Source: Paulinella micropora (Eukaryota; Cercozoa; Imbricatea; Euglyphida). From it: a stretch of DNA of 64,000 nucleotides. The translations under genes were made by a program, and so were the position numbers. The notes beneath the pieces are model-generated. The model saw only the letters and a list, made by a program, of their open reading frames with translations, made no database searches and was not told the DNA's origin. The stretch is taken from the NCBI GenBank assembly GCA_009731375.1, contig BJOX01000261.1, forward strand, positions 156,105 through 220,104. Reading direction: 5' to 3'. Positions 21,614-34,147 of the stretch are shown piece by piece. Positions within the stretch are counted from its first letter, which is position 1, and every line of letters begins with the position of its first letter.

Positions 21614-21849
21614 GGGGGGGGGGGGGAAGGAGGGAGAAAGAGAGAGAGAGAGAAAGAGAGAAAGAGAGAAAGAGAAAGAGAGAGAGAGATAACGAAAGAA
21701 GAAAGAAAGAAAGAAAGAAAGAAAGAGGGAGAGAGAGAGAGAGCGAGAGCGAGAGAGAGAGATAAGAAAGTGAGAGGGATCAGAGAGAGAGAGAGAGAGA
21801 GAGACTGAGAGAGAGAGAGAGAGACTGAGAGAGAGAGAGAGCAGAGAGA

Positions 21850-22230
21850 ACAAGTGTACACTGGCTCCCATGTTTGATTAAAACAACTTTGGGGAGTGTA
21901 GTACTGAGTCTAGCCACAGTCAGGGTCGATCACCCCTGCGAAAATACAGCAGGCATGCGCATGCGCACTTGCGAGTCCGCGATTCCCCAAGTGAAAACTG
22001 CAAAAAGAAAAGCTGGAAAGCATTATGATTAGGTGCAGACCACACTCGCAGTCGCAGGTAACTGACTTGCCTAAGTACGAGGGGTCGGACTCGTAGTAGC
22101 GGAGGGTTTCACATGTCCACTGCGGTGGTGGGTTACCATAACTACCCCCGAAAATTGCTGCCCAAATGCTAGCTTCTGTGATGGGCAGGCCTGGGCAGAG
22201 ACTGGGAAAGTTAGACATACTACGGTCTTT
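21850..22230. other. Unique sequence, no gene recognised
   Basis: Moderate-complexity DNA with short ORFs on the minus strand that show no recognisable motif. Confidence 0.4.
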
Positions 22231-22480
22231 CCCTTATACCCTGTCACCCGAGTACTCACCGCTAGAGCGCGTCCTCAAAATGGAGATAATAGGGTAGAAC
22301 GGAAGACTAACGGAAACAGTCTTGAAGGACAGATTGTTGGACCTTTTGAGAAACCAAAGTCCGTTGCTTTCCCTTATACCCTGTCACCCGCGCAAATGGA
22401 GATAATAGGGTAGAACGGAAGACGGAACCAGTCTTAGATTGTTGGACCTTTTGAGAAACAAAGTCCGTTGCGGACCGGCC
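22223..22480. repeat. Imperfect tandem duplication, unit about 115-140 bp
   Basis: The sequence starting CCCTTATACCCTGTCACCCG and ending AAAGTCCGTTGC occurs twice in a row; the second copy has internal deletions. Confidence 0.8.
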
Positions 22481-22599
22481 AACCCTGTACCGTAAACAAC
22501 GTATTATTCCTTATGGGACTTATTTATTTGGTCCACTTACTGGAAAGAGCATTCGAACGAAAATAAAGGGTTGCCACTCCCCGTGAAGTTCACAGGGGT

Positions 22600-22780
22600 C
22601 TCTCCAGCTAAGAGTTTTTCTACTTCCCTTTCTGCCTTTCTTCTTTTCTTTGTCTCTCTCTCTCTTCCTTTTTTTATATTCTAAAATTTGTCTGCAGCTA
22701 AGAGTTTTTCTAATTCCCTTTCTGCCTTTCTTCTTTTCTTTGTCTCTCTCTCTCTCTCTTCCTTTTTATATTCTTTCTTG
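22600..22780. repeat. Tandem duplication of a pyrimidine-rich unit, about 90 bp
   Basis: GCAGCTAAGAGTTTTTCT-type sequence followed by CCCTTTCTGCCTTTCTTCTT and a TC stretch occurs twice, in a polypyrimidine region that continues to about 22980. Confidence 0.75.
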
Positions 22781-23059
22781 CATCTATTCCTTCTTTCCAA
22801 CTCAATCCCGTTATCCTTTCCTCTCTTTCCCTTCCTAGTCTTCCTTTCTCCCTTCGACTTCGAATTCCTTTCATCGTCTACCCAGCTCCTTCTCCCTCCT
22901 TTCTTTCTTTCTTTCTTTCTCCCTCGTTTCCTCATTCTCATTCAATTGCCATTTCCTCTCTCGACTTACCGTGCTTTATATATGGCTTGCTTTCCTTTTC
23001 TTTTTCGTTTCTTTCTGTTCTCAATGAATATATATATTTCTTTCTGTCTGTCTGTCTGT

Positions 23060-23430
23060 CTGTGTGTGTGTGTGAGTGTGTGTGTGTGTGTGCCCATGCG
23101 TGTGTGTGTGCCCATGCGTGTGTGTGTGTGTGTGTGTGTGTTGTGTGTGTGAGAGAGAGAGAGAGAGAGTCATGTGAGTGTGTGAGTGAGTGAGTACCAG
23201 TGAGTGAGTGAGTACCAGTGAGTGAGTGAGTGAGTGAGTGAGGTGAGGTGAGGTGAGGTGAATGTGATCATGAGTGATTATGAGTGAGTGAGTGAGTGAG
23301 TGAGTGAGTGAGTGAGTGAGTGAGTGAGCGAGCGAGTGAGTGAGTGAGCGAGCGAGCGAGTGAGTGAGTGAGTGAGTGAGTGAGTCAGTGTTACCCCCCC
23401 CCCCCCCCCCCCCCCCCCCCNNNNNNNNNN
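23060..23430. repeat. GT and GAGT arrays ending in a C run and a 10-N gap
   Basis: GT repeats, then GAGT units to about 23390, a run of more than 20 C, and N at 23421-23430. Confidence 0.9.
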
Positions 23431-23474
23431 GTGAGTGCGTGAACAAGTGAGCGAGTGAGTGAACCCCCCCACCT

Positions 23475-23696
23475 TTATGTATGTATGTATGTATGTATGC
23501 ATGCATGTATGTATGCATGTATGTATGCATTTATGCATGTATGTATGCATGTATGTATGCATGTATGTATGCATGTATGTATGTATGTATGTATGTATGT
23601 ATATATGTATATATGTATGTATGTATGTATATATGTATGTATGTATGTATGTATGTGTATGTATGTATATATGTACGTACGTATGTACATACATAC

Positions 23697-23727
<31 letters not shown>

Positions 23728-24159
23728 TGTATGTATGTTTGTATGTATGTATGTCCGTATGTATGTCTGTATGTCTGTATGTCTGTATGTCTGTATGTCT
23801 GTATGTCTGTACGCATGAATGCATGTATGTATGTACGTATGTATGTATGTATGCATGCATGTACGTATATATGTATGTACGTCCGTCTGTCTGTCTGTCT
23901 GTATGTCTGTCTGTCTGTATGCCTGTATGTATGTATGCATGTATGTATGTATGTATGTATGTATGTATGTATGTATGTACGTATGTATGTATGTATGTAC
24001 GTACATATATAGTGTGCATGTATCTATGTATGTATGTATGTATGTATGTATGTATATGTATATGCAATATTGCATGCATGTATGTATGTATGTATGCATG
24101 TATGTATGTATGTATGTATGTATGTATGTATATATGTACGTACGTATGTACATACATAC

Positions 24160-24190
<31 letters not shown>

Positions 24191-25651
24191 TGTATGTATG
24201 TATGTCCGTATGTATGTCCGTATGTATGTCTGTATGTCTGTATGTCTGTATGTCTGTATGTCTGTACGCATGAATGTATGTATGTATGTACGTATGTATG
24301 TATGTATGCATGCATGTACGTATATATGTATGTACGTCCGTCTGTCTGTCTGTCTGTATGTCTGTCTGTCTGTATGCCTGTATGTATGTATGCATGTATG
24401 TATGTATGTATGTATGTATGTACGTATGTATGTATGTATGTACGTACATATATAGTGTGCATGTATCTATGTATGTATGTATGTATGTATGTATGTATGT
24501 ATGTATGTATGTATGTATATGTATATGCAATATTGCATGCATGTATGTATGTATGTATGCATGTATGTATGTATGTATCTATGTATGTATGTCTGTTTGT
24601 ATGTATGTATGTATGTATGTATGTACGTCCGTCCGTCCGTCCGTCTGCCTGTATGTATGTATGTATGTATGTATGTATGTATGTATGTATGTGTGTATGT
24701 ATGTATATAGTGTGCATGTATGTATGTATGTATGTATGTATGTATGTATGTATGTATGTATGTATATGTAATATTGTATGTATGTATGTATGTATATATG
24801 TATATATGTATGTATGTATGTACGTATGTATGTATGTATGTACGTCCGTCCGTCCGTCTGCCTGTCTGTCTGTATGTCTGTATGTCTGTATGTCTGTATG
24901 TCTGTATGTATGTATGCATGTATGTATGTATGTATGTATGTATGTATGTATGTACGTATGTATGTATGTATGTACGTCCGTCCGTCCGTCCGTCTGCCTG
25001 TCTGTCTGTCTGTCTGTCTGTATGTATGTATGTATGTATGCATGTATGCTTGTATGTATGCATGTATGTATGTATATATGTATGTATGTATATATGTATG
25101 TATGTATGCATGCATGTATGCATGTATGTATCTATGTATGTATGTATGTATCTAGTATGTATCTATGTATGTATGTATGTATGTATGTACACATATAGTG
25201 TGCATGTATGTATGTATGTATGTATGCATGTACGTCCGTCGGTCTTTCCGTCTGTGTGTCTGTATGTATGTATGTATGTATGTATGTATGTATGCATGTA
25301 TGCATGTATGTATGTATGTATGTATGTATGTGTGTGTGTATGTATGTATGCATTTATGCATGTATGTATGTATGTATGTATGTATGTACATATATAGTGT
25401 GCATGTATCTATGTATGTATGTATGTATGTATGTATGTATGTATATGTATATGCAATATTGCATGTATGCATGTATGTACGTATGTATGTATGTATGCAT
25501 GTATGCATGTATGTATGTATGTATGTATGTATGTATGTATGTATGTGCGTCCGTCCGTCTGTCCGTCTGTCTGTCTGTCTGTATGTCTGTATGTATGTAT
25601 GTATGTATGTATGTATGTATGTATGTATGTATGTATGTATGTATACGTATG

Positions 25652-25682
<31 letters not shown>

Positions 25683-26183
25683 TTATATATGTATGTATGT
25701 ATGTATGCATGTATGCATGTATGTATGTATATAGTGTGCATGTGTGTATGTATGTATATATGTATGTATGTATGCATGTTTGTATGTATGTATGTACATC
25801 CGTCCGTCTTTCCGTCTGCCTGTTTGTATGTATGTATGTATGTATGTATGTATGTATGTATGTATGTATGTATGCATGCATGTATGTATGTATGTATGTA
25901 TGTATGTATGTATGTATGTGTGTATGTATGTATGTATGTGTGTATGTATGTATGTATACATGTATGTATGTATGTACATATATAGTGTGCATGTATCTAT
26001 GTATGTATGTATGTATGTATGTATGTATGTATTTATGTATATGTATATGCAATATTGCATGTATGCATGTATGTATGTATGTATGCATGTATGTATGTAT
26101 GTACGTCCGTCCGTCTGCCTGTCTGTCTGTCTGTATGTATGTATGTATGTATGTATGTATGTATGTATACGTATGTATGTATG

Positions 26184-26215
<32 letters not shown>

Positions 26216-26366
26216 TGCATGTATGTGTGTATGTATGTATATAGTGTGCATGTGTGTATGTATGTATGTATATATGTATGTATGCATGTTTGTATGTATA
26301 TGTCTGTCTGTATGTATGCATGTATGTATTTATGTATGTATATGTAATTGTAATATTGTATGCATG

Positions 26367-26400
<34 letters not shown>

Positions 26401-27060
26401 TGTATATATGTATGTATGTATGTATGTATGTACGTCCGTCCGTCCGTCTGCCTGTCTGTATGTATGTATGTATGTATGTATGTATGTATGTATGTATGCA
26501 TGTATGTATGTATGTATGTATGTATGTATGTATGTATGTATGCATGTATGTATGTATGTATGTATGTATGTATGTACGTGTGTATGTATGTATATAGTGT
26601 GCATGTAGGTGTGTATGTATATATGTATGTGTGTATGCATGTATGCATGTATGTATGTATGTATGTATGTATGAATGCATGTATGTGTATATGTAATATT
26701 GTATGCATGTATGTATGTATGTATGTATGTATGTATGTATGTATGTACGTCCGTCCGTCCGTCTGTCTGTCTGTCTGTCTGTCTGTATGTATGTATGTAT
26801 GTATGTATGCATGTATGTATGCATGTATGCATGTATGTATGTATGTATGTATGTATGTATGTATGTATGTATGTATGTATGTATATATGTATATATGTAT
26901 GTATGTATGCATGCATGTATGTATGTATGTATGTATGTATGTATGTATGTATGTACATATATAGTGTGCATGTATGTATGTATGTATGTATGTATGTATG
27001 TATGTATGTATATGTATGTATATGTAATATCGTATGTATGTATGTATGTATGTATGTATG

Positions 27061-27092
<32 letters not shown>

Positions 27093-27094
27093 TG

Positions 27095-27128
<34 letters not shown>

Positions 27129-27535
27129 TGTATGTATGTATGTACTTTCGTCCGTCCCGTCTGCCTGTATGACTGTATGTATGTATGTATGTATGTATGT
27201 ATGTATGCATGCATGCATGTATGTATGTATGTATGTATGTATGTATGTGTGTGTGTGTATGTATGTATGTATGTATGTATATGTATGCATGCATGCATGT
27301 ATATGTACGTATGTACCTATGTATGTATGTATGTATGTATGCATGTATGTATGTATGTATGTATGTATGTATGTATACGTATGTTTGTACGTACGTACGT
27401 CCGTCCGTCTGTCTGTTTGTCTGTTTGTATGTATGTATGTATGTATGTATGTATGTATGTATGCATGCATGCATATGTATGCATGCATATGTATATGTAT
27501 GTATATGCATGTATGTATGTATGTATGTATGTATG
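23475..27535. repeat. 4-kb GTAT satellite with higher-order repeat structure
   Basis: Almost pure GTAT tetranucleotide with marker variants that recur in order: TATAGTGTGCATGTA (near 24008, 24453, 24710, 25195, 25395, 25732, 25985, 26242, 26595, 26962), GCAATATTGCAT or degenerate forms, and CGTCCGTCCGTCTG blocks. The first repeats share a period near 450-465 bp; later ones are 200-350 bp. The long Met/Tyr/Val/Cys frames here are repeat artefacts. Confidence 0.9.
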
Positions 27536-27540
27536 AATGA

Positions 27541-27833
27541 AATATTTTTAAAGTATTGTGCACATTTGTTAACGGTACATGATACGTTATTTCTTGCTTT
27601 TTGTCCTGATTGACTGGCAAATTCATTTTATTATTTTGCATTCCCGTCAGACTGGTGGCGTCAGACATTCAAAATTCCGGCTGGCTGGTGTGAGAAGATT
27701 GTGAATATTTTTTCTAACAAGCATTCGCGAGCTTTATTGCCAATTTCCAAAGTACTCCTGGGTTCGAATTCGCAGGTACAACTTTAAACGGAATTCCAAT
27801 TTGAAGATCCTAGATGCATATGACTGTCTTTAT

Positions 27834-27836
<3 letters not shown>
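27541..27836. other. Unique spacer, no gene recognised
   Basis: About 300 bp of ordinary complexity between two arrays. Confidence 0.5.
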
Positions 27837-28536
<700 letters not shown>

Positions 28537-28559
28537 GGGGGCCAAAGGGGGGGGGGGGG

Positions 28560-29528
28560 GGGGCTAGAAAATATCCAAGCCGACGCTGGCGGCATGGGCT
28601 ACAGAGACTGGCAAGCGAGGCACGCCCCCTACTGCGAGCGATGTCTCTTCGCGCAGAAACATCTTCCGGGGACCTCATGTGCCACGAGCAGAGGCCGGAG
28701 CAGGCTTCATTTTTGAGAGGCAGGAGCTGAAAAGTCAACATTTGTAGAGCTGCTGACACGGGTTATTGCGTCCATAAGTTTTATCGGGCTTGCTGGAAGT
28801 AAATATCAATTTGTTATTCTCCTATGACACGTGTCAACTCGACGAGAGTACCAGACAAGCCTGCTCGGGCTAACGAAAATAAGCAAAGATAAGACAGAGG
28901 ATTTACCAAAGCCACTTAAGGTTGTGTCCAGCGCTGCATCTTCTCTAGAGAAGAAGTCCGCTACGACCCAGAACGTTCATATTTCTTTGTCGGGGGAGAA
29001 GGAGCAAAGAAAAGAAAAGGACGGGGAGAGGGAAGGGGTGCGGGAGAGGGAGGCGTTCTTCCTCACCCCCACCCCCCCCCCTCCCTCCCTCTTCCCTCTC
29101 CTGCTCCTAAATCAAACAATGAACACACAAGCCTGCTCTGGCATCCTAGGTTTAGGGGCAGAAATAATGTGTGCTTTCTACAAAAGAATATCATCCACTC
29201 CTGACCATTTCTCTCCACGGTTTGACGTATTATGTAATTGGCTAGAAAACCAGCAAAGGAAACTAATTGGGGGCTTGATGCAGTGTACAAAGAAAGGAAG
29301 AAAAAAAACGTGCGTTTAATGACGAAAACTAAGATTATCATGCCGAAAAGAGTTGTGCAAGTAGTCTGCCTTTTCGGGCGCTCCCATCTGAGGTAGAAGG
29401 CTAGATCCCGAGTGAATTGCAGCCATTCTATCCTAGAGTAGAACCCGCGGCAATTGCTGCGACGCCATCAATTGTAACGATTCACCCATTCCTCGACTCC
29501 CCGAACCCCGTACACGTAAGCCCACATT
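28560..29528. other. Non-repetitive region, no gene recognised
   Basis: A plus-strand ORF of 162 codons (28831-29319) has low-complexity Lys/Glu and Pro stretches and no motif, so I do not call it a gene. Confidence 0.35.
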
Positions 29529-30242
29529 TTACTTTACGGAAAGATCTAGCAAGCGCAAGCACGAACTATCGGGCAATGTCTTGTGTTTTAGCACCCAACG
29601 TGCATCTACTTCGTACTGACAGAAGCCTGGGTTGCGTTCGGCGCAGAGCGAGCCCAGCCGTTGGGCTTTCTCTTTTGAAACGGGGTTGGTGTATACGATC
29701 TCGATCCCCACCACCGGTCTCTCCTCTGCCACGACGACGACATCCAGCACCGCACACCTTGGGAGACTGTATTGTAGGAGTTGGGACAAGTCGTTTGCAG
29801 CCTCAATATGCATCTCCGCGCATTGCCGCCACGTGCGTTCTAGGCCTATCCCAAACCTTGAAATAGGATATTCGCAAAAAATACCTTTGTGAGGCCGCTT
29901 CTCCATGCCGTTATAGGTATCGATGGGACCCCATCTGACCCAACCATCTGTATTGGTCTCGCGCAGCCACTTGCAGATACTCTGCTTGGCGGCCTTGTGT
30001 ATTTCGGACTCGTAGGCCGTAAAAATACGGGGAGGAAAGTGAGCGTCACCTCCGTGCGCAGCCAGGCCGAGCCCACTTATGAAGAACTTGTTGAATGCTG
30101 GCATAATACCCTGCCCACGTACCCATTCAACATAGGTAGCGTCATGCAGCTTTTCGCTCAGGCTCTTGTCTTTGTACTTGCCGAAAGGAACAATTAAATT
30201 GCGCGCCTCCTTATTTAGGCGCTCCTGTTGTGCATTGGACAC
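29529..30242 (-). CDS. GKYK-domain protein fused to a putative PD-(D/E)xK-type nuclease, 237 aa
   Basis: Intact ORF. Residues about 12-45 carry LIVPFGKYKDKSLSEKL then YVEW, the same domain as in the two proteins at 10.8-11.5 kb. The C-terminal half reads CAVLDVVVVAEERPVVGIEI followed by VYTNPVSKEKAQRL. An Asp before a strand, then E-x-V and a downstream Lys fit a restriction-nuclease-like fold, as in CoiA-type and viral nucleases. Catalysis is inferred. The start overlaps the 3' end of the helicase pseudogene by 28 bases, so the two were probably co-transcribed. Confidence 0.6.
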   Translation of the reverse strand: MSNAQQERLNKEARNLIVPFGKYKDKSLSEKLHDATYVEWVRGQGIMPAFNKFFISGLGLAAHGGDAHFPPRIFTAYESEIHKAAKQSICKWLRETNTDGWVRWGPIDTYNGMEKRPHKGIFCEYPISRFGIGLERTWRQCAEMHIEAANDLSQLLQYSLPRCAVLDVVVVAEERPVVGIEIVYTNPVSKEKAQRLGSLCAERNPGFCQYEVDARWVLKHKTLPDSSCLRLLDLSVK

Positions 30243-33023
30243 AGGGGAGGCCTGGCCTTGGGGTTAAAGGGGCCAGGCGCCTGCCCCTGGCTGTCAAGAC
30301 CGGACTGCGGCAGGCGGACGGTTTTCTCTAAGCCAGTCTTTTGGTCTCTGGCGTACTGAGGCTGTACCTCTTGAGAGACTTCGGCCGATGGGTGTGAGGA
30401 GGACTGCAAGTCTTGCGACAGAAACAGTTGCCAAGCTAGGACCTCGTCGGGCAGCGCACGAAGGCGTGCAAAGTATTCCTGGGCCGACGTCGTGCGGGTG
30501 CGGTTGGCAAATTTGTTGGACACGGGGAGAATTTATAGCGGTGGTCTCCCTTTTCCACGAGGACCGTGCCATGGTGATTGCTATTGAAAAAAAGCCCGCT
30601 TGGGTCTCTGATTGTGAAGAGGAGCATGAACTTGGGGTTGATGTTAAGTTTTTTTGCAGTGATTTTTTCTTGCATCGCGTTGGATCCGACCTTGTTGGTG
30701 CTATTCACGACGAGCACCTTAAACCCAAGATGGAAATTGTGCTTGTCCGTTAGTTCTCCGGGTTTGGACGACTCAAAAACCCATTGTTCCCCAATGACAC
30801 GTATCAGTAATTCAACAAAAGTCGACTTCCCAGCCCCTGGGTCGGAGATAAAGACACAAGCCTGCTCAGGCTTCTTTCCTTCGCGCAGGAGAGTGTACAG
30901 CCACTTAAACAGGTAGAGTGACATTTGTGTCACCCCTCCAGCCAGGATGTCGTGCACGTACTCGCGGAAAGGGGCGGCAAGCTGGTCCATGGCAGCCGCG
31001 CCGAGCCCGTTTGTTTCCATGTAGTTCCTAACTTGCTGTGTCAAACCCGAAAGCCCGTGAACCAGTTTAGTGTGTCGGTCTCGCAGTTGCTGTAGCGAGT
31101 GTTCTGCAGAGCTTCTTCCTTGGTGTCAGTAAAAAAGTCTATACTTTTGGCGATATGTCGTTTGTCGCTTTGGAGCCAAGCCTTACGGAGGGTGGTCATC
31201 ACGCCCTTGCCGAGCTTGACGACGCCACGAGGGTTTTTGTTCCTCTTGTCTCCCTTGCTTTTGAGCTTGATTAAAGACGGAGGAAGCTCGATTTTAAGAT
31301 CATCCCCTTGGTACTTAAAGTCGTTGATTGGTTTTAGTACCCACGTTTTCTCTGATCCTTGTCCCCAGAAGACCGCCATTGCCTCTTTGCTTAGCCCCTC
31401 GATGTGGCAGAGGTAATCGTTCATAAACAACGTTAGCCGTTCCACAAACTCTTCCCGGGCTTCTTCGTATCGTTCTTGGAAAATGTCTTCCCAATGATCT
31501 TGCCAAAGCGCTTTTTTTTTGTAAACCTTTGCCCGAAACCCCGCTCGAGTCCTCTCCTGAACTCTCTTCCGGATCCTCCTCAGATTCCTCGTCCGAGCCC
31601 CTTGTCTGTAATGGCTCGAACCTGCGCCCGGCGGCGGCTTCTCCTGCCCAATATTTTACAAAAAGCTTTACTGCCTCTCTCAATACGCGTTCTTTTATTT
31701 TGCAGGCGTTTTCCAGTGTTCCAGATGCAAATCCTGCCCAATATAGTCCAGCTCGGCAGGCCGCGGAAGGGGAGCCAGTTTGGCTAAAAGGCATTCCAGA
31801 CGTTTTCGGTATTCCTTGTCGCTCTTCTCCACTTTCGCTGCCTCCTTTGTCGCCCTTCTCTCCTCGTCATCCTCTCCCACCTGCATTGGCTCTTCCACCT
31901 CGTCGATCTCCTTGTGGGGTTTCTTGTTGCCATCTCTTTGGACTCCCAGGTCCGACCTCTGGCTGCCGCCTAGCTTCTGCTCGTGATCTTGTACCTTAAA
32001 AAGAACTGGCCCCAGTCTCTTGCATGCTTCTTCCTTACATAGGACGGACACGTGCATGAATTCAAGTGAGGGTTCGATGTACGCGTTACTGCCGTCATGA
32101 GTCAAACCGTCGTAGGCAGGGCAGGAGTGTCGTCGTGACCCAGCACTGTTTTCACGGTATTCAATGTACAGGCCCTTCTTCTTTTTCGCTGAAGTGAGAT
32201 TAAAACCTACATTACTGTTGTGATGTTGTTTGCGCAGAAAGGTGCGCGCCAATTTTTTCGAAAACCAATCCCTGCCAGCCACCGTGACTGGGGCAGTCAG
32301 TCCAGCGCTCAGCCCCCCTCGGCCCCCTGCGCCCCGACCCCCGCCCGCTGGTAACGCGGGCTGTCCGCGAGGGTCGCTGCTCGAGCTCGAGCTGGCAAGG
32401 TGGTCTCCTTCTTTTTCTTCTTTCTCCCCCTCGTCGTCGTCGTCGGCGGCGGGATCCCTGCTTTCGGCTTCTTCTTCCTCGCAGGCGTAGTCGGCCTCCC
32501 ATCCCTGGTGCCAGGCTGCTTTTGTTTCTTCCAGCTCGTCCAGGTCGAAGTGCTCTGGGTACTTATTGGCCGTGCATTGAGTGTCGCAGCAAAAAGCATT
32601 CAGGATGCGGCTGTAAGCAGTAACTCTGACCCTGGCATTATTGTTTCCCGCGTGCTGGAAAACGCCTTTGTAGGCCAGGCAAGGGCGACTCAGGTGAGTA
32701 CTACCCTGCTCCGTGTATTGGAGCTCAAACAAGTGCGGGCCTCCTTGTTCCGGCCGGCGCTCGACAGCATAGAGGGAGGCACCGGCAGAGCCGCACCGCA
32801 GGAAGAGAAACTCATCCAGGACGTCTCTGCTGCTCCAGTTCGTGCTATTGTAGCGGGGCTGGAAAGACGGCTCTCCCGAACTGTATTCGCCAAGCCAGAC
32901 TTCGTCGTCGGGCTCCTTTTGCTTGCACGGGCGCTTGCGCGGGCTCTCTGGTAGTACATCACCCTCGCTCTCAACAGGCGGCAGGACTCGCTTGCCAGTC
33001 TGTGTAGGCGCCGGCTGGGACAT
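30215..33023 (-). pseudogene. Zinc-ribbon/superfamily 3 helicase protein, frameshifted (second replicon)
   Basis: Pieces of one long gene lie in successive frames: 33023-31695, about 31690-31480, 31445-31041, 31044-30436 and 30523-30215. The N-terminal piece has two PrimPol-type zinc ribbons, CLAYKGVFQH...FCCDTQC and CPAYDGLTH...VLCKEEAC, separated by a Glu/Asp- and Gly-rich linker; no AEP catalytic motif was seen. The C-terminal pieces form a D5-like helicase: a pre-helicase segment ending TLNWFTGF, Walker A SDPGAGKSTF, a Walker B position reading VLVVNSTNK (acidic pair lost) and a following segment with RDPSGLFFNSN. Four frame changes and the missing Walker B acids show it is dead. It resembles the 11.7-14.1 kb primase-helicase in architecture but is GC-rich. 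Confidence 0.7.
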
Positions 33024-33061
33024 GCCTAGCGCCCTCCGCTCTTTGCTACGGTCGCTTTTAT

Positions 33062-33172
33062 AGGGGGGGGGGGGGGGGGGGGAAAAGGGGGNNNNNNNNN
33101 NNNNNNNNNNNNNNNNNNNNNNNNNNNNNNNNNNNNNNNNNNNNNNNNCCCCCCCCCCCCCCCCCCCCCCCC
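33062..33172. other. G run, 57-N gap, C run
   Basis: G runs at about 33063-33091, N at 33092-33148, C run to 33172, then a pyrimidine-rich stretch to about 33290. Confidence 0.9.
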
Positions 33173-33303
33173 ACTCCCCTCCCCCTTCTCGTTCCCCCTC
33201 CCTTTCTCTCTCCATTCCCTTCCCTTCTCCCCCTTCCCTTTCTCTCTCCTTTTCTCCTTCCCTTTCCCCTTCCCTTCCTCTTTCTTGCGCGGGTAAGGAA
33301 AGG

Positions 33304-33936
33304 GTGGGGGGCAAAGGGGGCACTCCCCTCCACTTCTCTTTATATTTTCCCTCCTCCTGTCAAGTGTGTACAATCCGCCCAAGGCCAAAATGTGCCAAAT
33401 CATGCCGCTTGTGCCTCTATCCTGCCAGACGAGTGGTTGGAGCTGCCCAGACCAAGCCCCTGCCCGCAGGCCAACGATTCCCTGGTGGTAACGAGGCTGC
33501 GAGTAACCGGTCAACGCAATGTTTTGACAAGGAGCCCGGGGATGTCATAGTGACACCCAACGTGTGGCATCGTATTAGATGCCTGAATTATCGTTCCAAC
33601 TGTAGTGTCGTGTACGACGAAGTTGGTTATGCATGCAGAACGGTGCCACGCTGCAATTGCACCAACTGCACTGAAAATTTCAAGCTTCCTGAATTTGACC
33701 ACTTTTTGGCCAGACCAAGCGGTTGTAGATTTGTTGTGGTGTTTGACAGAATCCAAGTGCGAGCCAGTATCCTAGACACCGACAGCTTCACGAGACGTAC
33801 AGGCACAGACAAGTTCGCTATTTACACCTTTCGAGAAGAGCCAGACGACTATTCTTTTGAAAATTTGAAAGGTACACTATCCAAAAACTTTGTGACCAAT
33901 CTCTCAGGCAACGGCTCTGTACAGCTAAGATTATGA
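33304..33936 (+). CDS. Unrecognised ORF, 210 codons, Cys-rich centre
   Basis: An open frame with a cluster of cysteines (CRTVPRCNCTNCTENF) in its middle and a varied, globular-looking second half. The first 60 codons start in a pyrimidine-rich region next to a gap and look doubtful. It is divergent from the helicase pseudogene. No family recognised. Confidence 0.3.
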   Translation: MGGKGGTPLHFSLYFPSSCQVCTIRPRPKCAKSCRLCLYPARRVVGAAQTKPLPAGQRFPGGNEAASNRSTQCFDKEPGDVIVTPNVWHRIRCLNYRSNCSVVYDEVGYACRTVPRCNCTNCTENFKLPEFDHFLARPSGCRFVVVFDRIQVRASILDTDSFTRRTGTDKFAIYTFREEPDDYSFENLKGTLSKNFVTNLSGNGSVQLRL

Positions 33937-34147
33937 GCTTGGAGCACGTAGAAAAGTCGCCACCGAGCGGATTAGATCTTGCGCACGGAATCATGTAGGG
34001 GGGCGAGATGTTAATATATCTTTTGTTAAGAACTGTCTTGGCCCCCTTTTTTTTTGTTTACTTGTTTTTACTTTTTTCTCTTGGTTTGTGTTTCGCCTGC
34101 GATCACCCGACAATTCGACAACAACCATGTTCTTTGTTTTAATTGAG

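Noticed and set aside
23475-27535. Very long Met/Tyr/Val/Cys and Ile/His/Thr frames on both strands
   Set aside because: They are translations of the GTAT satellite, open in all frames because the repeat contains no stop, not genes.
23475-27535. CRISPR array
   Set aside because: The repeats are contiguous tetranucleotides without unique spacers; the DNA is eukaryotic.
29566-29892. Plus-strand and alternative-frame ORFs opposite the nuclease gene
   Set aside because: They are shadows of the 237-aa minus-strand ORF, which alone has recognisable motifs.
30436-31044. Parvovirus Rep gene, to go with the ITR-like palindrome
   Set aside because: The flanking FTGF motif and the PrimPol-type ribbons fit a D5-like helicase of large or Polinton-like viruses; no Rep nuclease (HUH) motif was seen, and the palindrome lies 13 kb away in DNA of different composition.
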